DNA from: Acanthosepion esculentum | Taxonomy: Eukaryota; Mollusca; Cephalopoda; Sepiida; Sepiidae | Length of the DNA stretch: 64,000 nucleotides | Direction: 5' to 3' | Assembly (NCBI GenBank): GCA_964036315.1 | Contig: OZ038488.1 | Location: 64,755,909 to 64,819,908 of the forward strand | Part shown: piece by piece, positions 29,932 to 42,439 of the stretch | Layout: every line of letters begins with the position of its first letter | Numbering within the stretch: the first letter of the stretch is position 1 | Program-made: the position numbers and the translations under genes | Notes under the pieces: model-generated | The model's input: only the letters and a program-made list of their open reading frames with translations | Told to the model about the DNA's origin: nothing | Database searches by the model: none

Positions 29932-30205
29932 AGTCAGTTATGTGCCATGCGTGATATACACTGCGACGATCATGTATCTTTCGATACATGACTGACCAGG
30001 CAGATTTTTTTACCCCGCAGTAGGTTGCCATTTCTTTCAGCGGTAAACTAGTTGCCATCCAAGGTTATAGAACCCGGTCTGTTCTGCTATTCACCCATAG
30101 CTGGGGGGGGGGAGGAGAAGAGGATTCATACCTTTCCCAAGGGTATTAGCACGTAACTGAATGTAATGGATTCGACTGGAATTCGAACTCGACACTCCGA
30201 GTATT
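29932..30205 (-). mobile_element. tRNA-derived SINE, minus strand, head truncated
   Basis: Minus order from 30205: GAGTTCGAATTCCAGTCGAA (B box), TGCTAATACCCTTGGGAAAGG-type body, CAGCTATGGGTGAATAGCAG, and the ATGTATC/GATACAT hairpin at the 3' end. The A-box head is missing. Confidence 0.8.
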
Positions 30206-30516
30206 TATTTCCTTCAGCGGCGTCTCTGTCAGCGGACAGAGCCACAATTGAGTCGCATTCTGCCCGAAGACAGTGACGCAACTGAGAGTAGATAAAATCC
30301 TTGCCCAATATGGTATGGTCTGTCAACAAGTAAATGAAATAAGAATAATCAACAACAATAATTATTTGTTGTTTATTATTATTACATAACTGTATACAGA
30401 TGCACAATTATTTTTACTTGGTAGCCTCTAGAATAATTTGTAACATAACTGTTACCACCTACTCAATAACCAAGATAATACAATAGACTTTACCACCCAT
30501 AATGCACCACTAACCA

Positions 30517-30518
<2 letters not shown>
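30206..30518. other. Unassigned spacer
   Basis: AT-rich. The end (CCCATAATGCACCACTAACC, 30498-30517) resembles 49657-49678, next to a TA tract in both places. Confidence 0.45.

Positions 30519-30580
<62 letters not shown>
30519..30580. repeat. (TA)n microsatellite
   Basis: About 62 bp of TA repeat. Confidence 0.95.
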
Positions 30581-30582
<2 letters not shown>

Positions 30583-30584
30583 AC

Positions 30585-31075
30585 GTGTTTTTAGTACTTC
30601 ATGGGTTTGTCACTCGTTCATATCCGGGTGAATCATCCTCATTATTTTCCTGCTCTTCTGTTTTCTTCTTTATGTTTGCTGCAATTTATTCAACCAATGC
30701 ATCGTCAGAGACTTTATTCTCATTGCGACATTTTAAGTGGTTATTGATGCATGCAAATTCTTCATAGTTTTCAGCACGTTGCACCTTCAAAGTGTTTTCA
30801 TTTTTCTTATTTAACGTATCGGAGTCCTTCATATCAGAATGTTCAAAGTTCCAAGGCTCAAAGCGGTTCTTAATTGTCTTGCAACTTTTCATCTTCTAAA
30901 AGACTGTTCACAACAGACATACGGCAGATCAAATAACCAACCAAAATGGTACATTGGTGTGTTTTCACTCAAATAATCAAAGACATTTTCATGAATATTC
31001 TTGATTTGTTTTGGTTCCTCAAGATTTGACAGATTACCTGATTCATTAACCGGGGACGCATTTAAACAGATACGA
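30585..31075 (-). pseudogene. Possible pogo/Tigger-type transposase C-terminus
   Basis: Minus-strand frames 31101-30889 and 30892-30686 read TIKNRFEPWNFEHSD, ENYEEFACINNHLK, NENKVSDDALVE, a stop, then an acidic KKKTEEQENNEDDSP stretch and GYERVTNP. The order (T-I-x-N-x-F near a loop, a DDALVE-type block, acidic tail, YERVTN) is like the C-terminus of DDE_1 (Tigger/jerky) transposases. The match is by general memory only and no catalytic core is present. Confidence 0.3.
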
Positions 31076-31077
31076 TT

Positions 31078-31608
<531 letters not shown>

Positions 31609-31745
31609 ATGATACCCATATTTTAGTAGACGAACCATTTATTTTATTAAGCAGTATATTTATTTATTTTCGTCTAACGGCTTGAATATTCGAGAACTCT
31701 TATTACAGAAAAATATGTGCTCTCCGGAAGGATTCGAACCAACGT
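31609..31745 (+). mobile_element. TA-linked SINE, partial
   Basis: ATTTTAGTAGACGAACC, TTTTCGTCTAACGGC and TGCTCTCCGGAAGGATTCG parallel the 3.6-kb copy. GGATTCGAACCAACG is a B box on the opposite (minus-sense) tRNA part. Confidence 0.55.
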
Positions 31746-31751
31746 CCCCCT

Positions 31752-32025
31752 TGATGCATGTTTCATTAAATAATATAGACAAGTTTTGTCTATTTATTTT
31801 AAGTAAGTTCCTTTCATATTGTCTGATAAGCTTAATAACATTATCATTGAAAGACGAAAGGAAATCATATTGATATGTGTATTGTTCGATATATTGAAAT
31901 GTAATTGTCATCTTTGATAATGGCTTATGTAAGCCGAAAGCTTAGATAGGATTTAAACATGTATCAATATGGTGATTTCCTTTCGTCTTTCAACTTGTCT
32001 ATATTATTTAATGAAACATGCATCA
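31752..32025. mobile_element. Foldback element with hammerhead-like core (family E), second copy
   Basis: TGCATGTTTCATTAAATAAT (31754) and GACGAAAGGAAATCATATTG (31853) return inverted at 31978-32022. Between them the plus-strand core at 31914-31943 reads TTGATAA, T, a GGCTTA/TAAGCC hairpin, GAA, palindrome AGCT, T, then AGAT pairing with ATCT before the core. Confidence 0.7.
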
Positions 32026-32027
32026 AT

Positions 32028-32041
32028 ATATATATATATAC

Positions 32042-32120
<79 letters not shown>
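32028..32120. repeat. (TA)n microsatellite
   Basis: About 90 bp of TA with ACATACATACA near its start. Confidence 0.95.
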
Positions 32121-32125
<5 letters not shown>

Positions 32126-32221
32126 CTAATAGTGGGTAATCGTATGACAAAATGGAAAAAAGTTTCTACATAACGAATTTCGTCCTTTGAAGTAACTCCT
32201 TCAGATTAATAATATAATGTT

Positions 32222-32433
32222 TCCCTACGAGCAAGCCACCAATCTGCCACTGTGTGGCATGGCACTAGCGTTTTTTTTTTTACCGCTGGTGGTCCACTAT
32301 CGGACCGCCGGCGTGTTCGTCTCTTCTAGACAGCTAGTGGTCCACCGTTGGCCCGCCGGTGGCCTGCCACCAGAGGATAGCTACGGTTGCCATCGGCGGA
32401 CCGCCAGTGGTCCACTAGCGGCTTGCCTGTAGG
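32222..32433. mobile_element. GC-rich foldback/MITE
   Basis: The ends are inverted: CCCTACGAGCAAGCCACCA on the left versus CCCTACAGGCAAGCCGCTAG reading in from the right. The interior repeats GTGGTCCAC three times and CCGCCGGTGG-type blocks, making nested hairpins. No target duplication is obvious. Its GC content contrasts sharply with the neighbouring DNA. Confidence 0.6.
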
Positions 32434-33399
32434 GTTGTTACAACTAATTCAAAATACGATAAGAGATTTAATTAACACAAAACAATATCAACCTTAGCCA
32501 TGATGCAGGAATTTACAAAATAGATTGCAGAAATACCCCCACCTCCCCCCAAAATGCATGACTGAAACACGAATAAAATTAAATAAAAATTATATGCACA
32601 CAAAAAAGATATTTTACAAAACAATGCACTCAGTGCATTAGTAGTTCATCGTAATAGGTCTGGCCATATTTCGATTTTAACAATGTTGTTTAAATTTTTT
32701 AAAAAAGAATGCATTAAGCTGAAACCTATTGAAATTGGCATAAACGTATTTATCGTGGTTGCATTTTTTTTTTGCGAACAGAAGATAATGTAGTTTTGTT
32801 GTATGCAACACGTGGTATGACTGGACGCTAAGAGATTCCCTACAGGGGAAACGAGACACGTTTTCTCACTACGACGTTCTATGTTTGAAGAAAGAAAGAA
32901 GAGAGAGAGGATCTGTGTCCTTTTTATACTACTTTATACAACGCCACCTAGCAGCCTTAAATGAATCCCCTGGCAAACAAGGTGAGGTAATCTCATATAA
33001 TATTAAAATAAGACTGATTTCAGCATTAAATAACTCAATAGAGTTTTATATGTCGTAAAATTAACCTACCCAAGTGATAATCTAGAAAGACAAATAAAGG
33101 TAATTTTCTGTCTGAAACGGATTCAAAGTTTTGATGAACTGCTTTTTGGTTGGTCAAGAAAATCTATCTTTTTACTGATTGGTTAGAAGGATTTATTTAG
33201 TTTCTAATTCTTGAGAATAGATGACTTACGAAATTCAAATTCTTATAAGCTGTTAACCTAATCGTGTACAGGATTTCAGCTCGAACAAAATATAGGTGAA
33301 TGTTGTCTGATACAAAATTCATGAAGCACCTAGTGAGAAACGAACTCACTATGAAAAGCTTACAAAATAGTAATATGTTTATGTTTTTAAAGCGATCTT
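32434..33399. other. Unassigned AT-rich stretch
   Basis: No gene. A GA-rich patch near 32890-32910 and several small frames without family resemblance. Confidence 0.4.
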
Positions 33400-33860
33400 T
33401 TTTTTGTTTTGGTTGGGGAAACAGATATTTACTAAACCAGGGCTGGCTCTTGGTACTGATAACTCGGGCAGTCGCCAGGGGCGCAATCAAGGCCGAGAGC
33501 GCCAACATGTCGTCATGTGATGTGTTTGTGGGATCTTCCAAAACTAAAGCTTATAAAACATATATGTGCGGTCGTCCATGACTCAATTCTTGGGCCATTC
33601 TGCCAATAGAAAATGATCTTGTAAAGAAGATACGTATAGAAAGTGCCATGAAAAGATTTGCAGATGTTTTACGTAGAATCATAAATGTTTTCTTTAGCTT
33701 GTATTAAGTTGTATATTGTAATCAACTCGCTATTCTACATTTTCAGTTTTCCTCCTTGTGAAAATGAAATAAATTAAACATGTAAGGGTGCCGAAGTTCA
33801 GCTTGCCTGGAGTGCCAGCAACCCTAGGGCAGTCAGAATGAGTATAGCGCCAGATAACAT
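33400..33860. other. Possible DNA-transposon remnant
   Basis: ACCAGGGCTGGCTCTTGG to GGGCGCAATCAAGGCC (33438-33494) and GCTTGCCTGGAGTGCCAGC to GGGCAGTC (33800-33836) look like related end sequences of one non-autonomous element. No clean inverted repeat was established. Confidence 0.25.
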
Positions 33861-34334
33861 AAGATGCTCCAAACTTCCTGGTAAATAAGTTTTCTCCTCT
33901 GAAAATGATCATTCGATAATTTGGACTTAAGAACTGAACCCTGGTTTCACTTGGAAATAATACAGATTTAATAATTTCCGAAATTATAGTCTTTTAAAAG
34001 ACATCTAAATAATAATAAATATTATTCCGATCGGAATTATATATCTTAAAGAGAAACTTCTGACATTAATAAATCTCACTGGTCTATTGGTTTGACAGTA
34101 CTTCGATTAAATTTAGCCTCAGATGGCTGATAAAGGCGCTTATTTTAGTGACATTACAGTCGTGTGATCATGGCACGCTAAGTCACCGTTCGACCGCTAG
34201 ATTTAAAATTGGTTTGTACAGTTAGAAGAAAATGTCAGTGGACGCTGTATGGGTTGAAATGTAAACGATGAATGAGATGGGATGTCAAAAGGTCCCGAAT
34301 TGGTTGTATTATTTATATAAGAGTGTAAATGCAA
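33861..34334. other. Unassigned stretch
   Basis: No ORF or repeat recognised. Confidence 0.4.
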
Positions 34335-34520
34335 TTATATTTGGCCTGCTTGGTGGCTTACATAATTGACTCGTACTCAACCGTGCCTGTGGTCAGTGTT
34401 CCGGTTCAGGTAAAAGCCAAATCTTCGGATGCTGATTTTAAAGACATGCTGGTGGATTGAAAGATTTGGAAGATGCAAGCTATATAATCTTTGCCCTGGT
34501 CGCTTTTCCGTATTTAGTAT
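34335..34520 (+). mobile_element. tRNA-like SINE (further family)
   Basis: GCTTGGTGGCTTACATAATTG (A-box-like) is followed about 40 bases on by GTTCCGGTTCAGG (B-box-like), then a body without resemblance to the main SINE. Single copy in the window, so tentative. Confidence 0.4.
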
Positions 34521-34571
34521 TGTACCAAACTTAACTAGGCTTAACACATACACACACGCACACATACACTT

Positions 34572-34800
34572 ATAAAGGGTGTTTCATTAAGACGGATTAT
34601 ATATAAGGGTGTTTCATTAAGATGGATCAAAGTCAGCAGTAAATAAATCAGTGTTGGTAAAAATTTATTTCTCTACTGGATCATGTTATTTAAGACATGG
34701 CAATTGTGTGTGAAAAATAATATCACCCAAATGTCCGCCAAATCTGAAAGAAAAAGAAAAAAATCATTAGACGCTTAAACTTAATTCACATTTAAAATCG
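34572..34800. mobile_element. Tc1/mariner-like non-autonomous remnant with doubled end
   Basis: AGGGTGTTTCATTAAGA occurs twice, at 34576 and 34606, flanked by TATA. The interior (GTCCGCCAAATCTGAAAGAAA, TAGACGCTTAAACTTAATTC) is the reverse complement of 53325-53430. The far end is lost against the LINE at 34800. Confidence 0.5.
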
Positions 34801-35757
34801 GTCGATTACATTGTAGATCCTTTTTTGGATTTTGTCAAGAATCTCGAGATGTACAGCAGGAACACCAGACCAGATATGGCAGCAGTACTCAATGCACGGA
34901 CGAGATGCAAGATGGACTCTGACGAGAAAAACCATCTGGCAGGACACAATGAACTAACTTTCCTTGCAGTAGATGCAGCTATTGATTCAATGTATTCGTT
35001 CCACTTCAAATCAGCCGAAAATGTGAGGCCAAGAAGGCGAAGTGAGACGCTCTCCTGGGGTCGAGCATCAGCCATGCTGATTGCGGACAGGGAATTTTCT
35101 CTATGGCGGTTAAATGAGAGCAGTTTAGTTTTGTAGGCATTAAAATTTACAAGCCATTTCCAGCCTCAGTTAACCACTGATTGGAGGTCCTTTTCAAAGT
35201 AGTGGCCAGGTTAACTTTATCAGCTCTGACAAATGTGTTATTGAAAGAGGAGTAAATGGTAGTGTCATCTGCATAAATGCCTACTTGGGAACTGATGACA
35301 TCAGGAAGATCATTGATGAAGACCAGAAACAGCGTAGGACCCAGGAAAGAACCTTGGGTGACCGCCTCATTCGTATGAAAAGATCTGGAAGCGAGCTCGT
35401 TCAGAACAACCTTGATTTCACGATTTGATAGGAATGATTAGATTAAATCAAACAATCGTCCTGTAATACCGTAGCCCTGAAGAAGACTAGCATTCCAAAA
35501 CCTGTCAAACGCCTTTGAGATATTTAGAGCTACAGCTCGAGCTGTTATTAGCAAGAGCTTGATATACATATTTAGTGATGGCCGTTAGCGCGTCAGCGGT
35601 AGGCCGGGCAAAATAGAATCCATATTGTTTGTCAGAGAGTAGGTCGTAAGAGTTAAGATGCTTAACCTCTTCAGTATTTATTAAAACATCGAATACTTTG
35701 CCGAAAAGTGGTAGGAGACTAATAGGGCGATAGTTAGAGGGGTCAGACTGTTCTCCA
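34800..35757 (-). pseudogene. Jockey/CR1-type LINE reverse transcriptase, partial
   Basis: The longest copy of this LINE in the window. In minus-strand order: DPSNYRPISLLPLFGKVFD, a QYGF block, DISKAFDRFWNASLLQGYG, GSFLGPTLFLVFINDLPDV, the catalytic GIYADDTTIYS (YADD codons at plus 35264-35275), NLATT, then SLRLLGLTFSADLKWNEYIE and ARWFFSSESILHL, ending near the EYCCHIW block at about 34840. Frames are broken at several points (stops near 35430 and 35580). The reverse transcriptase would prime on nicked target DNA; this copy cannot. Confidence 0.85.
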
Positions 35758-35815
35758 TATATATGTGTGTGTGTGTGCTCACATATAGAGAGAGAGAGAG
35801 GGGGAGAGAGAGAGA
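35758..35815. repeat. TG/GA microsatellite
   Basis: Short TA, TG and GA runs ending the LINE fragment. Confidence 0.9.
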
Positions 35816-35992
35816 TGAACAGTGCCTTTAAGCGGAAACACTCTCATCGTAGATTCCTCGAAATGATCACATTTGCTCAGTTTCATTATTTACATTATTC
35901 GGACTATTGTCCTCATCTTTGTCGCTATATTTATCACAACGTTTCGGCCGTTGTACGCTCCGGTCTTCTTCAGGTGGTTGGAACACAAGGAC
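35816..35992 (-). mobile_element. Hammerhead-core repeat (family of the 10-kb pair)
   Basis: Minus strand 35973-35941: CTGAAGA, A, a GACCG/CGGCC stem (one mismatch), GAA, palindrome ACGT, T, then GTG pairing with CAC before the core. The tail TGATAAATATAGCGACAAAG follows. It is followed directly by a SINE. Confidence 0.6.
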
Positions 35993-36200
35993 TCATGGCA
36001 CAATGGATAAATGCGTTGGTTAGATCTAGGGACAGGACCCAAACAGTGTGAGGTTCAATACCCGGTTAAGGCAGTGGAGAACTTGGAGAGGGGAATTAAC
36101 AGGAGATAACTGATAACTGACATCCATTAAACATGGCATGTGGTACTAGAACAGTCTACCCCAGTGAGCGAAATAAAGGGTTCAGTTCGACATTCCAACC
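35993..36200 (+). mobile_element. tRNA-derived SINE (second family), plus strand
   Basis: A box within GGCACAATGGATAAATGCG, B box within GAGGTTCAATACCCGG, then AGTGGAGAACTTGGAG. It is the plus-strand relative of the copy at 10.2 kb. Confidence 0.7.
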
Positions 36201-36269
36201 ATCTGAATTCACCTCATTTCAGAAATATAAACAGTTGCTCAGTTTCGTATTAATACGTAAACAAAGCAA

Positions 36270-36480
36270 TTTTGTAAGGAAGTAATGGATTTTTTATTTA
36301 TTAATCTGACAGATTTTTATCACTTTAAATGTTATTTTAGTGGATACTCATATTTGAGCTATGTTTATTTATTAAACAGTATATTTATTTAATTTAACGA
36401 GGAGGATTTCGCTTAGTCACTGTTCAGACTTTGTTTGATCAGGTTTGATCAGCAAAGCTTCTTCGTGTCCGAGTCGGTTA
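36270..36480 (+). mobile_element. TA-linked SINE, partial
   Basis: AAGTAATGGATTTTTTATTT, TTTTAGTGGATACTCATATT and GTCCGAGTCGGTTAAG follow the 3.5-4.1-kb copy. Ends at a TA tract. Confidence 0.6.
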
Positions 36481-36482
36481 AG

Positions 36483-36485
<3 letters not shown>

Positions 36486-36564
<79 letters not shown>
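36486..36564. repeat. Compound (TA)n(GA)n microsatellite
   Basis: About 40 bp TA then about 38 bp GA. Confidence 0.95.
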
Positions 36565-36568
<4 letters not shown>

Positions 36569-37545
36569 ATGGAGAGACAGAAAGTGGAGAGGGACAATCA
36601 GATGACGGTGGTCAACGGGTCCAAATCCGGAACAATTTCGGGTCTGTCAGTCCTTTGTAAAGACTGATTCCTGACGGAGTGGGAGGATGAGATCTACAGA
36701 TCTAACGGAATTTTCCTGTTTCCTGTTTCTTATTTAGATATTTTATGATCTTAAATAGCCTTTTCCAATAGCTTATGTTTGTCACGAGGCCAAAATTATA
36801 GAACACCCCATGAGTAGCGAATTCACTACTGAATAGTAATGATTTATTAGATAAACTTATTATTCATTACACCATCACCCCTCCCTGTAAGATAAGAAAC
36901 ATAAACCCTTCGGTCAGATGTAGCACAACAGAAAACAAAATGTTTAATGGATTTAAGCCAGTCATGGGAAAACTGCGGCCCGTTTGGCACGCTTAATTTC
37001 ATGAGAAAAATAACTTTCATTAAAATGTTGTTTGTTTCAGTGTGTTTTCATTGGTTCACTTGCATTTCCTAAAACATAACGACATAAATAACAACATTTA
37101 AATACGATGTTTCTGGAATTTTGTATCGTTGAGTTGAAGGCAACTTTTACATTTTAAACCATTGGTGATTTTCACTAAGGGTGATCATACGTGTAACAAT
37201 TTTATGCTTTAAAAAGGAAGAGATGTTCATAATAATTTTTATTTATCTGAAGAAGTAATATATATATATATATATTTTTTTTGTATGCTCGGATAAATAA
37301 ATTAAAAACAAATCACATGCAGCAGCGTGTCACTAGCATATCAAACAGTGATAATATTGTACCAAGACTTAGAATCCGCTTTTTTTTTAATTTTCGAAAA
37401 TACTTCAAAGAAAAAAAAGAAATAACGTTTCCCAATTTCTAAAGAAGATTCTTATGTGTATGATCTTCTGTAGCTAAAATGACTGAAACATTTTTAATTA
37501 AAGATTACCTTGACTATTTTTAGTAGTATAGCTTGCCTTATAACG

Positions 37546-37548
<3 letters not shown>
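36565..37548. other. Unassigned AT-rich stretch
   Basis: No gene. A short TA run at 37258-37276. Nothing else recognised. Confidence 0.4.

Positions 37549-37594
<46 letters not shown>
37549..37594. repeat. (TA)n microsatellite
   Basis: About 45 bp. Confidence 0.95.
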
Positions 37595-37598
<4 letters not shown>

Positions 37599-37854
37599 AC
37601 GTGGTTCACTTCTCGAAAAAGACTGCCCATACCTGGCTTCAGTCATGTTCAGCCAAATATGACCATTTCTGTTCGTCATGGTCTGGATATGCCCCAAAAA
37701 GAGGACGCAAATATCCTTAGAATCTATTCGTATCAGAGGTTTCAGGTTTAGTTATTGCATGTGCCGTTATATAGCTTATGTCTATAGCTTGATGAGTCAG
37801 TATGTCGAGAAGAGCCCTACTATATAAAACGATCACGATGTCACGGATGTGCAG

Positions 37855-38185
37855 GTTGTTTAATTGTTAGAGGATCGGAATGAAAAATCTAAGCTAAGTT
37901 TGAATTCCAGTCGAGATCGTTACCTTCATTTTCGCACAAAACCCCTTGGGAAAGGTATGGATCTTCGTTCCTCCCACAGCTATGGGTTAAACAGCAGAAC
38001 AGATTGGACTCTCTAGCCGTATTTGGCAGCCAGTATAGGAGAAAGGCGCCAAAGCCATATGCAGCCTGGTGGAGCACAGATTAAGTAAGATTTGCTCAGT
38101 ATAGTTGTAGTATAAACCACAGGTTGGCTCTTTGGAAGTTAAAGAAAACACAAATGGGTCTGAGCAGACGGCCATGCTTGGAAAT
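37855..38185 (+). mobile_element. tRNA-derived SINE with an extended tail, plus strand
   Basis: B-box region AAGTTTGAATTCCAGTCGAG, then CCCTTGGGAAAGGTATGGAT, CACAGCTATGGGTTAAACAG and TATTTGGCAGCCAGTATAGG. The tail (TATAAACCACAGGTTGGCTC, AGAAAACACAAATGGGTCTG) recurs at 54.1 and 55.0 kb. The SINE therefore shares its 3' region with the 39.1/53.8-kb family. Confidence 0.7.
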
Positions 38186-39350
<1,165 letters not shown>

Positions 39351-39465
39351 TTTTGATATATAGATAGATGTTTTGAACAATAAAAAATATTAAAAAATTA
39401 AAATCTTCAGACACACTCGGTTGTATATTAATATTCCTTCGTTTTTATTATTATTTCAGTTAGAT

Positions 39466-39507
39466 TCCTCGACTAGTTTCGGCCAACATGGCCATCATCA
39501 GGAGAAA
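39466..39507 (-). ncRNA. Hammerhead-ribozyme-like motif (complete fold)
   Basis: Minus strand: stem I strand TTTCTC, core CTGATGA, one extra T, stem II GGCCA/TGGCC around TGT, GAA, palindrome ACTAGT for stem III, C as cleavage-site base (giving the preferred GTC), then GAGGAA pairing with TTTCTC (six pairs, one G-U). Every conserved core base is present. The extra base after the core A resembles a natural variant known from a chrysanthemum viroid hammerhead. Activity is untested. Confidence 0.55.
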
Positions 39508-39529
39508 AAAAAATTTCTGCTTGCTAGTA

Positions 39530-39743
39530 GCAGTGAATTACAGAAATGAATGTCTTGATGAAGTGAACATTGAGGTCAACACCCAGCGGCACACAATCTT
39601 CAGGGCTGAATACTACGTGTAAGCATGAAATACTTTCGTCTCTGGGTTTGACCTCAATGTCTACTTTTATATTTACATTCGCTCTATTCCTAATATTGAG
39701 CACTTTAACCCATAAATATAGCATACCTTAAAAATATATTTTT

Positions 39744-39750
<7 letters not shown>
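39530..39750. mobile_element. Inverted retroelement fragment (family of 40.9 and 49.4 kb)
   Basis: GAACATTGAGGTCAACACCC (39568) returns inverted as GGGTTTGACCTCAATGTC (39644). ATTGAGCACTTTAACCC and GCATACCTTAAAAATAT also occur, inverted, at 40845-40890. A decayed core (CTGAATA...GAAATACTTTCGTC) lies between the arms. Confidence 0.55.

Positions 39751-39802
<52 letters not shown>
39749..39802. repeat. (TA)n microsatellite
   Basis: About 54 bp. Confidence 0.95.
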
Positions 39803-39804
<2 letters not shown>

Positions 39805-39959
39805 GCTCTCTAGAGAAAAGGGTAAATTTAATAAAAACAGTGACTGCTGCTGCTATGAATGCAGTACTCTTCAAGTACGAATTAAGTTCTCTTAGCAACT
39901 GGCGTATTTCGTGTAGGAAACGCTAAAAATTCCCTTTCTGTCTGTCATGCGCCGACTTC

Positions 39960-40055
39960 TTAGGAGTAGGATCTCTAACTGATGCCAAATCAGTCGAATT
40001 TCGATCCCGACTTGAAGCAATCAGATGTCTAGCCACACTGAAGAGCTGTGATACA
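39960..40055 (+). mobile_element. tRNA-like repeat with hammerhead core cut by a TA tract
   Basis: CAGTCGAATTTCGATCCCGA (B-box-like) then CACA, CTGAAGA (40038-40044), GCTGTGATACA, and at 40056 the sequence turns into TATATATA. The intact relative is at 50330-50458. Confidence 0.6.
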
Positions 40056-40720
40056 TATATATATTTCCAGGATTATTTTCCAACTTATTAAATATGTTCT
40101 TCGCCCTCTCTAACCTACTAACTTTCTGTCTAGGAGTAACAAGGAGCCTCATAAGTTTCATGTACGGTTTCATTTTCAAGTCTTTTTTCACTGCTTTTTG
40201 GGCTGTTATAACTGAAACCCTTCTCTCACGTGTCAAACGTCTTATGGATTGAGTTGGATCTTTTCTAATTGATCTATTTAGCTCTAGGCTGAAAAGATGA
40301 TCCCTCTTCCTGTTGTTACCTTCTGATCCATTTGTCCTCTATACTGTTCCCTCTATTTTAAACTTCATTGTTCTCTTGATGATTCTTGAATGAATTCTGA
40401 AGAAGAAAGCCAGAGTTTGAATGTTGGTACCATTGTTGAAGGCCTGAATGATCTTTTCCTCTCACCATTACTCATTTGAGAAGACAGTGAGGCTGGAGCA
40501 AAAAGATTTTAACCGGTTCACTTTCTAGCTGAATAACTCAATTTTTTTCAGTGATTCTTACGACAAATGGTGTCAAGATAGCTAAATGGCTTATCTGAAA
40601 ATCTGGAAAAAATGAAACTCTATTAGTTTAGTGTTTTAGATATTATACATTTTTAGATGTTATACATTTTGTGGGATGGACAATTATGCTGTTACGCCAC
40701 CTGAACAATTTTGCTGTCAC
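40056..40720. other. Unassigned stretch
   Basis: A 71-codon minus-strand frame (40236-40021) and other small frames lack family resemblance. No gene. Confidence 0.4.
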
Positions 40721-40723
40721 ATC

Positions 40724-41103
<380 letters not shown>

Positions 41104-42105
41104 AGTATGTCCTATCCATTTCCTAAAATCAGTATTTTGATCTTTGGTCAATGAAATACTTTTGAAAGTGTGCAAGGTCGAGAAATATGGTGGTCGCCAC
41201 ATCTTACTCAGTTGAGAGCCATCACCTCACCCTTCACATGTACATAAATATATACATACATACACATATATATATATAAAAGAGAGAGGCAGACAGACAG
41301 ACAGAGAAAGAGACAGAGAATGTATTTATACATTTTATTTAATAATTTCATATTTTAGTTAATATCTCCAGCAAGCAAGCAATTACAGCAAAAATGTAAA
41401 ATATTCTCCATACATTTTGTTCAAATTAAAGTACCAAGAGAAAAAGGTGAGAGATAAATAGAAATTGACAAGTAATTTGTAGGCAAATAAATGATCTTAT
41501 TTAATAAGTGTCCCTATGAAGATAGAGAATCTGAAATGGACTCCGTACTTTTGAAAAGTTTGAATAAGACAAAAGTTTACATAACATTATTTCCTTCAGC
41601 ATTTCGAAGAATTATGTGACTTAAGTGAACCATTGGCAAGAGCCAATGTTCCATAGTGTATTCAGTTAATAGAATATTTGTTTCTGAATTGTCTATTAAT
41701 TTAAAGTGTTCTGGACGAAGAAAGTTTCATGCGGCAATGATGTTGTGTACACACTTGCTCGGCATATGAAGCAATGTTCCGTGGAATGAGACTTTTCTGT
41801 TGAGTGGCGTGGATCCCTGAGGATTCCAATGTAAACTCGTGATTGAGTAACGTGATTCTCCTAGGATTCCATCGTATATTGATCAACATTCTTCTCTTTC
41901 GCCATTTTATCTTCCAAAAGTGGTTCCATTGAACTTTTTTTTTAAACGAAAATCTTCTTGTTCCCATTGGTTTAAAAATGTATTCTGAATTTTTATGAGT
42001 GAACGAAACGCTTTGAACTTTGTTTAAATTCGCTTTTTGGCTGGAATTTTACACAGTTTCTACGTTCCGATTCTTGTGTATATATATTCAAAAAGGTATT
42101 TATTT
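41104..42105. other. Unassigned AT-rich stretch
   Basis: Short TA/GA runs near 41255-41320. An 88-codon minus frame (41967-41701) is basic but not recognised. No gene is called. Confidence 0.4.
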
Positions 42106-42109
42106 TCGA

Positions 42110-42350
42110 TGTAGTATAATGGTTAACAAACTTGTCTTGCTAAATCACTTACAAGTGAGTAGTGAGTTCGATCTCCATTGGGTGTTCCATACTTTCGACC
42201 TTGTGACATAATTAAGCTACGCTTAGTCAATCATTAGAGCACTTCGTCGTAGTGTATTGGTTGGCAAGCTTGTTTCAATAGCTCAATTGCGACTGAGTAG
42301 TGGGTGCCCCATACTTTCAGCCTTATGCCACATCTAAGTTATGCTTAGTA
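42110..42350 (+). mobile_element. Tandem tRNA-like SINE units
   Basis: Unit 1: GATGTAGTATAATGGTTAAC (A box), GAGTAGTGAGTTCGATCTCC (B box), CCATACTTTCGACCTTGTG, CTACGCTTAGTCAATCA. Unit 2 repeats the order from about 42240 with a decayed B box. The same unit forms an array at 55.74-56.09 kb. Confidence 0.7.
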
Positions 42351-42439
42351 AATCACTATATTTAAAAAGGTATTTCTTTTTCATTTATATTCCTAAAGTG
42401 TCTGTGGTCTTGGGTGTTAAAATAAATATACTGTGAATT

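Noticed and set aside
32177..32204. CTGAAGG...GAAATT motif on the minus strand
   Set aside because: The core A is replaced by G, stem II pairs poorly and no palindrome follows GAA in register; left out of the hammerhead set.
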